Shown piece by piece: positions 1 to 5,630 of a stretch of 30,614 nucleotides of DNA (positions within the stretch are counted from its first letter, which is position 1; each line of letters opens with the position of its first letter). Source of the DNA: a virus; the IMG/VR virus record IMGVR_UViG_3300046449_000477, positions 1-30,614 of that record; one strand, 5' to 3'. A program made the position numbers and the translations under genes. The notes under the pieces are model-generated. The model made no database searches. It was not told the origin of the DNA and saw only the letters and a program-made list of their open reading frames with translations.

Positions 1-300
1 ATGATTACCAAACAAAATCCAGGTCAACAAAAGCGAGTTCTCATAAATCCGTTCAAAGTCAGCCAAAATGAAGAGGAACAAACTGAATATGAAGAGGATT
101 GCCTAATGTTATCTAGTTTAGATTCTCTCGAGAGTAAGCATGAGCTTGTGATTGAGAGTATAAGCTACATATCAGATAGACTAGCGTATGACCAGTTAGG
201 CAGTGCGAAAGATGATGTTTGGTCAAGATTGATTGAACTACAGGAATACAGAAAGATGCTTGCTGAGTATATAGAATACCGAAAATACATCGAGCTATGA
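1..300 (+). CDS. Hypothetical acidic phage protein, start at window edge
   Basis: An open frame of 99 codons begins with ATG at the first base of the window and ends with TGA. The true start may lie further upstream, so the N-terminus and ribosome-binding site cannot be judged. The predicted protein is rich in Glu, Tyr and Ser, looks mostly helical from about residue 35 on, and has no signal peptide, membrane segment or recognisable motif. Two possible terminators follow it (311-335 and 386-427), so it is probably the last gene of a rightward unit. I do not recognise its family and propose no function. Confidence 0.6.
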   Translation: MITKQNPGQQKRVLINPFKVSQNEEEQTEYEEDCLMLSSLDSLESKHELVIESISYISDRLAYDQLGSAKDDVWSRLIELQEYRKMLAEYIEYRKYIEL

Positions 301-310
301 TTATCTTAGG

Positions 311-335
311 AAGCAACACTAGGTTGGGCTTTTTT
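311..335 (+). terminator. Weak rho-independent terminator candidate
   Basis: AAGCAAC (311-317) can pair with GTTGGGCTT (323-331) around the loop ACTAG if two G residues bulge out. A run of six T (330-335) follows. It lies ten bases after the stop codon at 300, the expected place. The bulge makes it weaker than the others in the window. Confidence 0.4.
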
Positions 336-385
336 CAAGTATCAACTGCAATAGCTCAGGGTTATCTTCCATAGGCCCAAGTGAT

Positions 386-427
386 AGTAGGCTGCTTATG
401 TATACATAAGCAGCCTACTCATTTTTT
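386..427 (+). terminator. 34-bp perfect palindrome with T-run
   Basis: Positions 386-419 are a perfect palindrome of 17 bp per arm, centred on GTA|TAC, followed by CA and six T (422-427). It separates the rightward gene ending at 300 from the minus-strand gene whose stop codon overlaps its last base. The T-run is only on the plus-strand exit side. The minus-strand exit has no T-run, so termination of the leftward gene here would rest on the hairpin alone. Confidence 0.65.
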
Positions 428-901
428 GTCATTTCGCCCATCCATTTGCCTCTTGTGTATTAGTTTTAACGCCTGTTTAAACGCGGTTAAACGTTGCTTG
501 TTATTAGTTAATGCAGTTGTATCCACGTTATATAAAGCAAGCTGTTCCCGTTGTTCTCCTGCGTTTAAACGTGTAAAGCGTTTAGTTTCCACTGTTAGCA
601 TATTTGTATAGTAATCGTTCATCGAATAGTCATTAGTTAAGTAATCACTGATCATTTTAATAGCATCAGCAAGTGTTAACCCAGTACGTTTAGCTAGTGT
701 ATTAAGCCTGTTCTCAATCCCTCCAAGTAAGAATGCACCGTTACATGTACGGCACAAAACCTCTCTTATGTGATGTGTTGTGTGGTCGTGATCGACTACT
801 AAATCGCTATTATTTTTACAGAAGTGACATTTAGCATTAGCCCTTAGTTCAGCTAGTTCCTTTTGGTTAAGTATCAGTTTTTGTTTGTTTTTTACGTTCA
901 T
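419..901 (-). CDS. Recombination endonuclease VII-like nuclease
   Basis: The protein (160 residues) carries the endonuclease VII signature (T4 gp49 family, PF02945). A zinc pair C25-x2-C28 is followed by DHDH at 37-40 and a second zinc pair C50-x2-C53 followed directly by N54, the same arrangement as the zinc and catalytic residues of T4 endonuclease VII. Family members cut branched DNA such as Holliday junctions and heteroduplex loops, often clearing DNA before packaging. The C-terminal half (about 60-160) is helical and not recognised. I chose ATG at 901; an adjacent in-frame TTG at 904 is possible. An AAGGA lies about 12-15 bases upstream, a long spacing. It is the only convincing minus-strand gene in the window and diverges from the lysozyme gene. 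Confidence 0.85.
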   Translation of the reverse strand: MNVKNKQKLILNQKELAELRANAKCHFCKNNSDLVVDHDHTTHHIREVLCRTCNGAFLLGGIENRLNTLAKRTGLTLADAIKMISDYLTNDYSMNDYYTNMLTVETKRFTRLNAGEQREQLALYNVDTTALTNNKQRLTAFKQALKLIHKRQMDGRNDKK

Positions 902-920
902 CAAATGTCCATCAAATCCT

Positions 921-930
921 TATAAATACA
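921..930 (+). promoter_or_regulatory. T4-late-like promoter box before lysozyme
   Basis: TATAAATACA matches the T4 late promoter core TATAAATA. It lies in the 53-bp divergent gap between the endonuclease VII gene and the lysozyme, 25 bp before the lysozyme start, leaving room for a short leader with GAGG at 943-946. No good -35 box precedes it. It is one of a series of such boxes in this window. Confidence 0.6.
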
Positions 931-954
931 TAAAACTATTTAGAGGAACCAAGG

Positions 955-1464
955 ATGGTGAACAGTGATAAAGCTAGTGATGTAGCTAGTAATATAACCA
1001 GTCGTTTAAGCAGTCGTAACGCGCTTAAAGAACGGATAAAACTAAACGAAGGAACTATTGAATATCAGCAGTACAAAGGCTTTTTCAGTGATGGTCATTT
1101 TCATTCATATAAATGTAGTGAGGGATTTACCACTATTGGATACGGGCATAGATGTGCTGATAACCAGCTACCAATAACGCCATTAGAAGCTGATGCTTTG
1201 TTAGATAAAGATATTGAAACGGCTAGGACATTAGCAGCCAAGATACACATAGATGAGTATCAAGTGGTTAATGATGTATTAATCGAGACAGTATTTCAGA
1301 TTGGCTATAACGGCTTATTGAAGTTCAAAAAAATGTTGCTTGCTTTGAAAGCAGGTGATTATGAAAAGGCGGCTTATGAAATGAAAAATAGTCGTTGGTA
1401 TAAACAAACACCTACGAGAGTACAGAAGCATATTGATGTGCTGTTAAGTGTTAAAGATAAGTAG
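955..1464 (+). CDS. T4-type lysozyme (GH24 endolysin)
   Basis: The 169-residue protein hydrolyses peptidoglycan glycan strands at the end of infection. It aligns with T4 lysozyme across its length. Glu32 in NEG matches catalytic Glu11. YKCSEGFTTIGYGH (52-65) matches the T4 stretch containing Asp20 and Thr26, with Cys54 in place of Asp20 and Thr60 in place of Thr26. SRWYKQTPTR near the end matches the T4 C-terminal motif. About 13 extra residues lie between the catalytic Glu and Cys. Cys at the Asp20 position is a recurrent variant (E-C-T triad) and is compatible with activity. There is no signal peptide, so a holin should release it; the hydrophobic protein encoded next is a candidate. GAGG lies eight bases before the ATG. 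Confidence 0.93.
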   Translation: MVNSDKASDVASNITSRLSSRNALKERIKLNEGTIEYQQYKGFFSDGHFHSYKCSEGFTTIGYGHRCADNQLPITPLEADALLDKDIETARTLAAKIHIDEYQVVNDVLIETVFQIGYNGLLKFKKMLLALKAGDYEKAAYEMKNSRWYKQTPTRVQKHIDVLLSVKDK

Positions 1465-1493
1465 GTAAGTAGGTAAAAAGACAAGGAGATGTC

Positions 1494-1694
1494 ATGGGAA
1501 CAATAATCGTACAAGGATTGTTAGCTGCATTAAAAAGTGTGTTATTAGCTGTTGCTAGTGAAGCATTGATTAAATGGGTAATCATTGAGCTAGCTGTTAT
1601 GGCTGCTAAATGTACTGCTACTACATTTGATGATGAACTAGTGCAGAAGATTAAAGCTGCATTAGAACAACGAAATCAACTAGAAGTTAAGTAA
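1494..1694 (+). CDS. Small hydrophobic protein of the lysis cassette, holin candidate
   Basis: The 66-residue protein starts at ATG with AAGGAG nine bases upstream and follows the lysozyme by 29 bp. Residues 4-40 form one or two hydrophobic helices broken by Lys and Glu. A charged tail after CTATTFDDELVQKIKAAL looks like an amphipathic helix exposed to the cytoplasm. Proteins of this shape (hydrophobic N-terminus, conserved DDEL-like motif, short helical tail) often sit beside phage lysozymes. Position and membrane character suggest a holin or lysis accessory, but no family-defining motif proves it. A strong terminator follows at 1725, so it closes the lysis operon. Confidence 0.7.
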   Translation: MGTIIVQGLLAALKSVLLAVASEALIKWVIIELAVMAAKCTATTFDDELVQKIKAALEQRNQLEVK

Positions 1695-1724
1695 CTAAAA
1701 GTAGAAGTAAGACTGAAGTTAAAG

Positions 1725-1748
1725 AGCCTAGCATTGCTGGGCTTTTTT
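1725..1748 (+). terminator. Rho-independent terminator of lysis operon
   Basis: AGCCTAGC (1725-1732) pairs with GCTGGGCT (1736-1743) around loop ATT, an 8-bp stem with one G-T pair, followed by a run of six T (1743-1748). It lies 31 bp after the stop of the small hydrophobic gene. Confidence 0.85.
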
Positions 1749-1780
1749 GTGACTCAAAAATGACGTATGAAAATGATTTG

Positions 1781-1864
1781 TGGCGCGGAACAACTTCCCA
1801 TAGTGCCTTCGGGTTCCCTGCTGTAGAACTGCCGCTGAGCGTAGTGATGGGCTGTGAAACAGCT
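1781..1864. other. GC-rich, hairpin-prone segment in gene-free region
   Basis: This stretch is clearly richer in G and C than its surroundings and has no open frame. GGAAC (1787-1791) can pair with GTTCC (1813-1817). GCGG (1785-1788) can pair with CCGC (1832-1835). GCTGT-GAA-ACAGC (1851-1863) forms a short hairpin. The alternatives compete, so no single fold is claimed. It is the first part of the 600-bp stretch between the lysis terminator and the gene at 2353. Confidence 0.3.
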
Positions 1865-1901
1865 ACCTAATCTCTTAATGTGCTTCTCATAGCTTTTAAT
1901 A

Positions 1902-1984
1902 TTGTTGCTTCACCTAATGTATAGCGAAAGCGAAAAACATTGGTTGCCTTTGCTGTGCCTACAAAAGGCAGAGCGAAGCAACAA
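1902..1984. ncRNA. Candidate structured RNA: three-way junction
   Basis: TTGTTGCTTC (1902-1911) pairs perfectly over 10 bp with GAAGCAACAA (1975-1984). The enclosed sequence holds two further hairpins. ACCTAATGT (1912-1920) pairs with ACATTGGT (1937-1944) with one bulged T. TGCCTTT (1945-1951) pairs perfectly with AAAGGCA (1964-1970). Together they form a closed three-way junction of 83 nt. The first inner loop also contains GCGAAAGC, a GNRA-type mini-hairpin. No coding frame explains it, and it is not a tRNA (no T-arm motif, no anticodon arm of normal geometry). Strand, promoter and function are unknown. Confidence 0.4.
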
Positions 1985-2010
1985 AGTTATACTTGCTTCA
2001 CTATCATTTT

Positions 2011-2077
2011 AAGAGCTATAGAGTTTACGAGATAGCTCTTAGAGCGACAGCGAAGTGATGTATTGAACAACAATACA
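2011..2077. other. Two perfect hairpins downstream of the junction element
   Basis: AAGAGCTAT (2011-2019) pairs with ATAGCTCTT (2032-2040), 9 bp with a 12-nt loop. TGTATTG (2059-2065) pairs with CAATACA (2071-2077), 7 bp with loop AACAA. Neither has a T-tail on either strand, so they are not simple terminators. They continue the hairpin-rich character of the gene-free stretch and may belong to the same transcript as the 1902-1984 element. Confidence 0.35.
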
Positions 2078-2124
2078 GGAACGTTAGATAGTATCTTAAT
2101 AGCAAGCGAGAAAACCAAGGTTCC

Positions 2125-2302
2125 AGTTTACAAATCCAGAAATAATCACGAATCTGCTTATAAATCCAACAGAAATAGCTTAATAAAGCAGCGCGTAAAC
2201 TGATTAGGCGTAAACTCAAATGTGATATGCAGAAATCCAGCTATTACAGCCACAAAATAAACTGAAATGCTAAATACTACGTAAACTGAAAAACGAGTTT
2301 AC
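2125..2302. promoter_or_regulatory. Cluster of GTAAACT sites, operator candidate
   Basis: GTAAACT occurs forward at 2195-2201, 2210-2216 and 2281-2287, and as its complement AGTTTAC at 2125-2131 and 2296-2302. A near copy, ATAAACTGAAA, is at about 2257-2267. The last two exact sites form a perfect 7-bp inverted repeat with an 8-bp spacer, placed just upstream of the -10 box at 2316-2321, where a regulator would control RNA polymerase. The gene that follows encodes a protein with a possible helix-turn-helix, so autoregulation is a reasonable inference. Confidence 0.45.
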
Positions 2303-2312
2303 CACAATGGAA

Positions 2313-2321
2313 TGTTATAAT
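2313..2321 (+). promoter_or_regulatory. Extended -10 promoter (host sigma70 type)
   Basis: TGT-TATAAT is a perfect TGn extended -10 element, 31 bp before the start at 2353. No good -35 hexamer lies 16-18 bp upstream; the inverted repeat at 2281-2302 occupies that place. This differs from the TATAAATA boxes of the other genes, suggesting host polymerase transcribes this gene, perhaps earlier in infection. Confidence 0.55.
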
Positions 2322-2352
2322 AGTACATAGGACAACACGCAAGGAGTGCATC

Positions 2353-3063
2353 ATGTCTACACAAAGAACCACTAAGATTTACATCAACGACCAAGACACT
2401 ATTATCGGTCAATCAACCAAAAAAGCTGGCACTCTTTCAGGCTATGTTTATATCACTACTATTCTTGATGAAGAAGTTCCTGATCAAGTAGCTAAGTGCC
2501 AATATCGCATCACAACAACCACACCAGATACCAAAGTTCTTAATGATTGGGATTCAATGTTCAATGGTGCTGTTGAGTCATACAAGAAGCATTACTCAAA
2601 AAACTATGAGGGTGTATCAATCAAGTGCGGCAACATAGTTCAAGAGAGAAACTTACAGCTAGGCATTATGCGTGATGTGAATGTTGCTTGCTGGGTAGCT
2701 GCTTATGATCAAAACGTCATAGCATTTCAGATTCATTATCCGTCAGGTGCAATATTCCAATCACATGATGTAGCTATGAGTACTAATGCTAATGGTCAAC
2801 GCGAATGTGACATTGTTACTGCTACTAAGACAACATTCGATCCATCAATAAAAATGACTGTATTGAAAGGTGGTGAAAAGACACATAGACGTGAGGGATC
2901 TAAGTTATCGTTCAGTGATGAAGCTGAGATACTTCGCTGCTTACAGGACAAGAAAGCTGGGAAATCGAAAATCACTGGTGCATTGCTTGCGACACAATAT
3001 CAAGTATCAAAGATGGCGATTAGTAAGCTAAAGAGTCGCTTTGAAGCTGAGGGTAAGCTTTAA
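2353..3063 (+). CDS. Unknown protein with C-terminal helix-turn-helix-like segment
   Basis: The 236-residue protein begins at ATG six bases after AAGGAG (2341-2346). Residues 1-185 look like mixed alpha/beta with alternating polar strands and no motif I recognise. Residues 188-236 are different: SFSDEAEILRCLQDKK is a helix, then ITGALLATQYQVSKMAISKLKSRF has the spacing of a helix-turn-helix, with VSKMAISKLK as a recognition helix like those of homing-endonuclease-type and small-terminase-type HTHs. DNA binding is inferred, not shown. The gene has its own extended -10 promoter, a cluster of GTAAACT sites upstream and a terminator at 3238, so it is a single-gene unit. It could be a repressor, activator or replication-linked protein. 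Confidence 0.8.
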   Translation: MSTQRTTKIYINDQDTIIGQSTKKAGTLSGYVYITTILDEEVPDQVAKCQYRITTTTPDTKVLNDWDSMFNGAVESYKKHYSKNYEGVSIKCGNIVQERNLQLGIMRDVNVACWVAAYDQNVIAFQIHYPSGAIFQSHDVAMSTNANGQRECDIVTATKTTFDPSIKMTVLKGGEKTHRREGSKLSFSDEAEILRCLQDKKAGKSKITGALLATQYQVSKMAISKLKSRFEAEGKL

Positions 3064-3237
3064 CAGTTTAGGATATACAATAAGCGTAAACAGCTAAAAA
3101 CAAGCCTAAAAAGCCGCTAATAACAACGAAAAACTAGCCATTCCTAAGCAAAAACAGCCATTTTTTACAATAGTAAAATATTCCGTGTACTTAGCCGGAA
3201 GTTTCTAGTCAGCTCATCACGTATGTAGAAATAAAGT
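3064..3237 (+). other. Untranslated tail of the 2353 gene, no gene seen
   Basis: Between the stop at 3063 and the terminator at 3238 there is no supported gene. The stretch is A-rich, holds a GTAAAC near-match to the upstream site cluster at about 3086, and a TTTTAC-AATA-GTAAAA hairpin around 3166-3179. I see nothing else. Confidence 0.4.
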
Positions 3238-3274
3238 AAGGCTCTCATGTTAATCATGATTGAGCCTTTTTTTT
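3238..3274 (+). terminator. Strong rho-independent terminator
   Basis: AAGGCTCTCATG (3238-3249) pairs with CATGA-TT-GAGCCTT (3255-3268) around loop TTAAT. This is a 12-bp stem with a two-base bulge, followed by an unbroken T-run to 3274. It ends the unit containing the 2353 gene. Confidence 0.85.
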
Positions 3275-3354
3275 GGCCTTTACAAAAACGACTGTTCAAT
3301 AAATCAACTATGTGGCGTTTTTTAGCCCGTTTGAAGCACTTTTAAATCTCAAAA

Positions 3355-3363
3355 CATAAATAC
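3355..3363 (+). promoter_or_regulatory. T4-late-like promoter box in degenerate cassette
   Basis: CATAAATAC lies 46 bp before the nuclease-like gene at 3410. The surrounding sequence (about 3322-3378: AGCCCGTTTGA, later the box, then GAAGAAAGG) is a diverged copy of the terminator-promoter cassette that recurs at 4066-4124 and 4577-4635. The terminator part here has lost its inverted-repeat symmetry. Confidence 0.5.
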
Positions 3364-3409
3364 CTATGAAGAAAGGCAAAAGCACTTTCAAACAATATAA
3401 AGGTATCTT

Positions 3410-4045
3410 ATGAACACAAGCAATAACACCAACACCAACACTTCAAAAAAACACTCATTAAAAAAGCCATTCAAGCTTAACAGAGCTACAAAGCTAACTT
3501 TCGATTATACGCCTAATAATAGTAAAGCTGGTTATAGCTACGAAGCGCGTACTGTAGCAAAGATTATCAAAAGCTATGGTGGACGTGCAGCTACATTAGA
3601 CGAGCAGTTAAAACAGGGCATTGACTACGTATCAGTTACTGGTGAAACGATTGATGTGAAACACCAGCCAAAAGCATTTATTCACGGCACTATCAACGTT
3701 GAGCTATTGGAATATAACACTGACGATCCAACCATTAATAACTTAGGCAGCTTCTTACATAGCAAAGCTGAAACTTATTATTGGTGTATACGTGATGATG
3801 AAGTTGAAGATGTACTTGTGTTCGATAAAGAAGCGCTGAAGCCATACATTGACCGAGTTATGAGCGGGGAAAGTATTGTAGGTTTTTTACTCAGTGAAAG
3901 TAATAGTCTTCACGCACGAAATGAATCACGCCAACACGGATCAAGTAAGTTCGATAACGCTGTTACATGTCGAGTAGATATTCATTTAGTGAAGCAGATT
4001 CAACGCGAATATGAAATGAAACAAGCTGGTATTAGTTTTAACTAA
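3410..4045 (+). CDS. PD-(D/E)XK-like nuclease candidate
   Basis: The 211-residue protein opens with a low-complexity Asn/Thr tail (1-15) and a basic stretch (13-30). Residues 43-84 then show a PD-(D/E)XK-like order: Glu45 in a helix (SYEARTVAKIIKSYG), Asp72 in GIDYV, and Asp82-x-Lys84 in TIDVKHQ, consistent with the metal-binding and catalytic residues of that fold. A later stretch, AETYYWCIRDDEVEDVLVFDKEALKPYI, resembles the strand-helix end of such cores. No close family is recognised and the Glu of the ExK motif is Asp here, so the assignment is tentative. It has its own promoter box and a terminator behind it (4073), so it behaves as a stand-alone moron-like unit. It might process phage DNA or attack foreign DNA. 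Confidence 0.65.
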   Translation: MNTSNNTNTNTSKKHSLKKPFKLNRATKLTFDYTPNNSKAGYSYEARTVAKIIKSYGGRAATLDEQLKQGIDYVSVTGETIDVKHQPKAFIHGTINVELLEYNTDDPTINNLGSFLHSKAETYYWCIRDDEVEDVLVFDKEALKPYIDRVMSGESIVGFLLSESNSLHARNESRQHGSSKFDNAVTCRVDIHLVKQIQREYEMKQAGISFN

Positions 4046-4072
4046 GTCTTGAACAGTACTAGTAAGAATATT

Positions 4073-4094
4073 AAGCCCGTTTGACAGGCTTTTT
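4073..4094 (+). terminator. Terminator of the nuclease-like gene
   Basis: AAGCC (4073-4077) pairs with GGCTT (4087-4091), followed by T to 4094. The inner C-A mismatch (4078/4086) weakens the stem compared with the sister copy at 4584. Confidence 0.65.
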
Positions 4095-4105
4095 GTTTAG
4101 AAACC

Positions 4106-4113
4106 CTAAATAC
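4106..4113 (+). promoter_or_regulatory. Late-like promoter box CTAAATAC
   Basis: CTAAATAC followed by ATATAAG lies 12 bp after the terminator T-run and 38 bp before the start at 4152. It differs from TATAAATA at the first two positions, but its context is duplicated exactly before the next gene, which argues for function. Confidence 0.45.
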
Positions 4114-4151
4114 ATATAAGAAAGCAACACTTACAAATAGCAGGTAATAAA

Positions 4152-4577
4152 ATGAATATGAATAAAAATGATGATGACAACGAAGTTACTATGGTAAAAG
4201 TCCAATGTGATAACGCTTACTATATTGGTTATTTAAAAGGCAGAATGTTACATAGAAGAAATATGCCAGCGTTTATTCAGCATTATGAAAGTGGACTAGT
4301 TAAAAGTGAATCGTGGTATATAAATGGAAAACTTCATAGATTAGATGCTCCTGCTGAGATCGAATATTATGAAAGTGGACTAGTTAAAAGTGAATCGTGG
4401 TATATAAATGGAACGCTTCATAGATTAAACGGTCCAGCTAAAGTTGAATATCAGGTTGATAACAGTATACATAAAGAATATTGGTATGTTGCAGGAAAGA
4501 AGCATAGATTGTTTGATCATACTGTTGATTATTCAAAGGTAATAAAGGTTGTAAGTGGTGTTTGGTTTGATGATTAG
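4152..4577 (+). CDS. MORN-like / YwqK-like repeat protein (141 aa)
   Basis: The protein consists of about four repeats of roughly 28 residues. The pattern is an aromatic-rich strand pair ending in xxGxxHR, then a Pro-Ala turn and YYESG. Two adjacent copies are almost identical (YYESGLVKSESWYINGxLHRL) and are visible as a DNA repeat of about 84 bp (around 4282-4365 and 4366-4449). The pattern resembles MORN-variant repeats (PF07661), also seen in so-called YwqK-family antitoxins, and probably forms a small beta-hairpin scaffold. Function is unknown. It lies between a late-like promoter and its own terminator and is related to the proteins at 5627 and, more distantly, 6867. Confidence 0.75.
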   Translation: MNMNKNDDDNEVTMVKVQCDNAYYIGYLKGRMLHRRNMPAFIQHYESGLVKSESWYINGKLHRLDAPAEIEYYESGLVKSESWYINGTLHRLNGPAKVEYQVDNSIHKEYWYVAGKKHRLFDHTVDYSKVIKVVSGVWFDD

Positions 4578-4583
4578 AATATT

Positions 4584-4605
4584 AAGCCCGTTTGACGGGC
4601 TTTTT
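4584..4605 (+). terminator. Terminator of the first MORN-like gene
   Basis: AAGCCCG (4584-4590) pairs with CGGGCTT (4596-4602) around loop TTTGA. The stem is perfect and is followed by T to 4605. Confidence 0.85.
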
Positions 4606-4616
4606 GTTTAGAAACC

Positions 4617-4624
4617 CTAAATAC
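4617..4624 (+). promoter_or_regulatory. Late-like promoter box CTAAATAC
   Basis: The same box and flanks as at 4106-4113, 45 bp before the gene at 4670, within the duplicated cassette. Confidence 0.45.
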
Positions 4625-4669
4625 ATATAAGAAAGGAAGCAACGTAAAAGCAGCATAAGGATATCAGGA

Positions 4670-4921
4670 ATGAACGCACAAGGTTTAAAACAATACCAGC
4701 AACACCAGCAACACAATGAAAACAAACAACTGACATTTGACGATCCAATATTAGGACGTGTTCCTGTTATTCATCTAACAACAATAAGTATTAACGAATA
4801 TCAACTAACACCATTTGAACCATTTGAAGTTACGAAAGAACTATCAGATTTAAGATTTAAACGTGTAGGCGATAATGTACAGGTTTTTAAACTATCAAAA
4901 ACACAAGTGGTTAACGACTAA
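4670..4921 (+). CDS. Small unknown protein (83 aa)
   Basis: The protein starts at ATG after AGGA and AAGGA motifs and begins with a Gln/His-rich stretch (about 8-20). Residues 21-83 look like a small beta domain (TFDDPILGRVPVIHL, then ITTISINEYQLTPFEPFEV). It has no membrane segment or catalytic motif I recognise. It is the first gene after the second terminator-promoter cassette and reads on into the genes at 4939, 5136 and 5627 without an intervening terminator, so it probably heads a short operon. Confidence 0.65.
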   Translation: MNAQGLKQYQQHQQHNENKQLTFDDPILGRVPVIHLTTISINEYQLTPFEPFEVTKELSDLRFKRVGDNVQVFKLSKTQVVND

Positions 4922-4938
4922 TAACTAAGGAGCAATGT

Positions 4939-5133
4939 ATGAAATGTTTAAATATAATAGATACACCTATGGTAATGATATCATTAATGTTCATGATGAG
5001 TGCTAGCTTATTTGGGCAATCAATAGTTTTTGAAAAGTTAAATACAATAGAACAAAATCAAATAGTAATAGCTAATAACTTGAAGATTAAACTTGATGTT
5101 ATTAGTGAAAATGTATGTAACGTAAAGGAGTAA
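4939..5133 (+). CDS. Small single-span membrane protein (64 aa)
   Basis: The start at ATG is set by TAAGGAG seven bases upstream. Residues 9-29 (about PMVMISLMFMMSASLFGQSIV) form one hydrophobic segment after a short N-terminus. The rest is a short helical, possibly coiled-coil tail (EKLNTIEQNQIVIANNLKIKLDVI). It lies two bases before the next gene, so the two are probably translated together. The shape fits a phage membrane protein of lysis, exclusion or host take-over type, but nothing decides between these. Confidence 0.65.
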   Translation: MKCLNIIDTPMVMISLMFMMSASLFGQSIVFEKLNTIEQNQIVIANNLKIKLDVISENVCNVKE

Positions 5134-5135
5134 TA

Positions 5136-5630
5136 ATGGGTGAGATGACTAAAACAATCACAGCTGACGATATATATAAAAAGTACTTTCTTACTAGTTT
5201 AAAGCGTAAAGTATTTGATGAAGTGTATGAAGCAATACAGAACAATCAATCAGTTGATACTAAGTCGTTAGTTGAACAATCAATACAAAAACATTCAACA
5301 CAATCAAACCACTCAAGTGTTAATACAGGTTATGGGTTGAATAGAGTGTTTATAACTGCAAGTATGTTAAAAAAAGCAACGTTTGAAGACACTCAAGCTG
5401 GTCAAGATCTTAATAGAATAGTCAGTGAAAAAGTTGATAGCTACAATAAACAACTACTAAACAACGACATATCAAATACATTAGATACTTTGATGTGCCT
5501 TATTGAAGTAGAAGACATATGTATAAAAACAAGTCGCTCTAGTATCAAAGATATAATCAATACTAGGTACTCTGATTTAGATGAAACAGATCAGTTTACC
5601 GTTACCTTAGCAACAGGATATCAAATATGA
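5136..5630 (+). CDS. Unknown helical protein with duplicated C-terminal motif (164 aa)
   Basis: The start at ATG follows AAAGGAG by six bases. The protein is predicted helical throughout, with a polar Gln/Ser/His-rich middle (about 40-65). Its end, YSDLDETDQFTVTLATGYQI, is shared with the pseudogene copy at 5963-6151, and in weaker form (YNELSEADQLAVTTATGY) with the protein at 6548, so these form a small family. The codons for the last residues include ACAGGATA, which provides the ribosome-binding site of the next gene, whose ATG overlaps this gene's TGA. No function is recognised. Confidence 0.7.
   Translation: MGEMTKTITADDIYKKYFLTSLKRKVFDEVYEAIQNNQSVDTKSLVEQSIQKHSTQSNHSSVNTGYGLNRVFITASMLKKATFEDTQAGQDLNRIVSEKVDSYNKQLLNNDISNTLDTLMCLIEVEDICIKTSRSSIKDIINTRYSDLDETDQFTVTLATGYQI

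Larger units (their letters stand above)
4066..4124 (+). repeat. Terminator-promoter cassette, copy 2
   Basis: These 59 bp match 4577-4635 at all but one position (A at 4086, G at 4597). The cassette holds a hairpin terminator followed by a CTAAATAC box. A third, diverged copy lies at about 3322-3378. All three precede single accessory genes. Confidence 0.85.
4577..4635 (+). repeat. Terminator-promoter cassette, copy 3
   Basis: A 59-bp direct repeat of 4066-4124 with one mismatch. Its first base is the last base of the stop codon of the MORN-like gene, so the cassette abuts the coding end exactly. Confidence 0.85.

Noticed and set aside
1902-1984. Possible tRNA because of the cloverleaf-like fold
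   Set aside because: Outer stem is 10 bp, there is no T-loop GTTC motif, no anticodon arm and only two inner arms.
2025-2219. Minus-strand open frame of 64 codons in the gene-free stretch
   Set aside because: No ribosome-binding site, odd Trp/Tyr/Leu-rich composition, and it crosses hairpins and GTAAACT sites. It looks like a chance frame in non-coding DNA.
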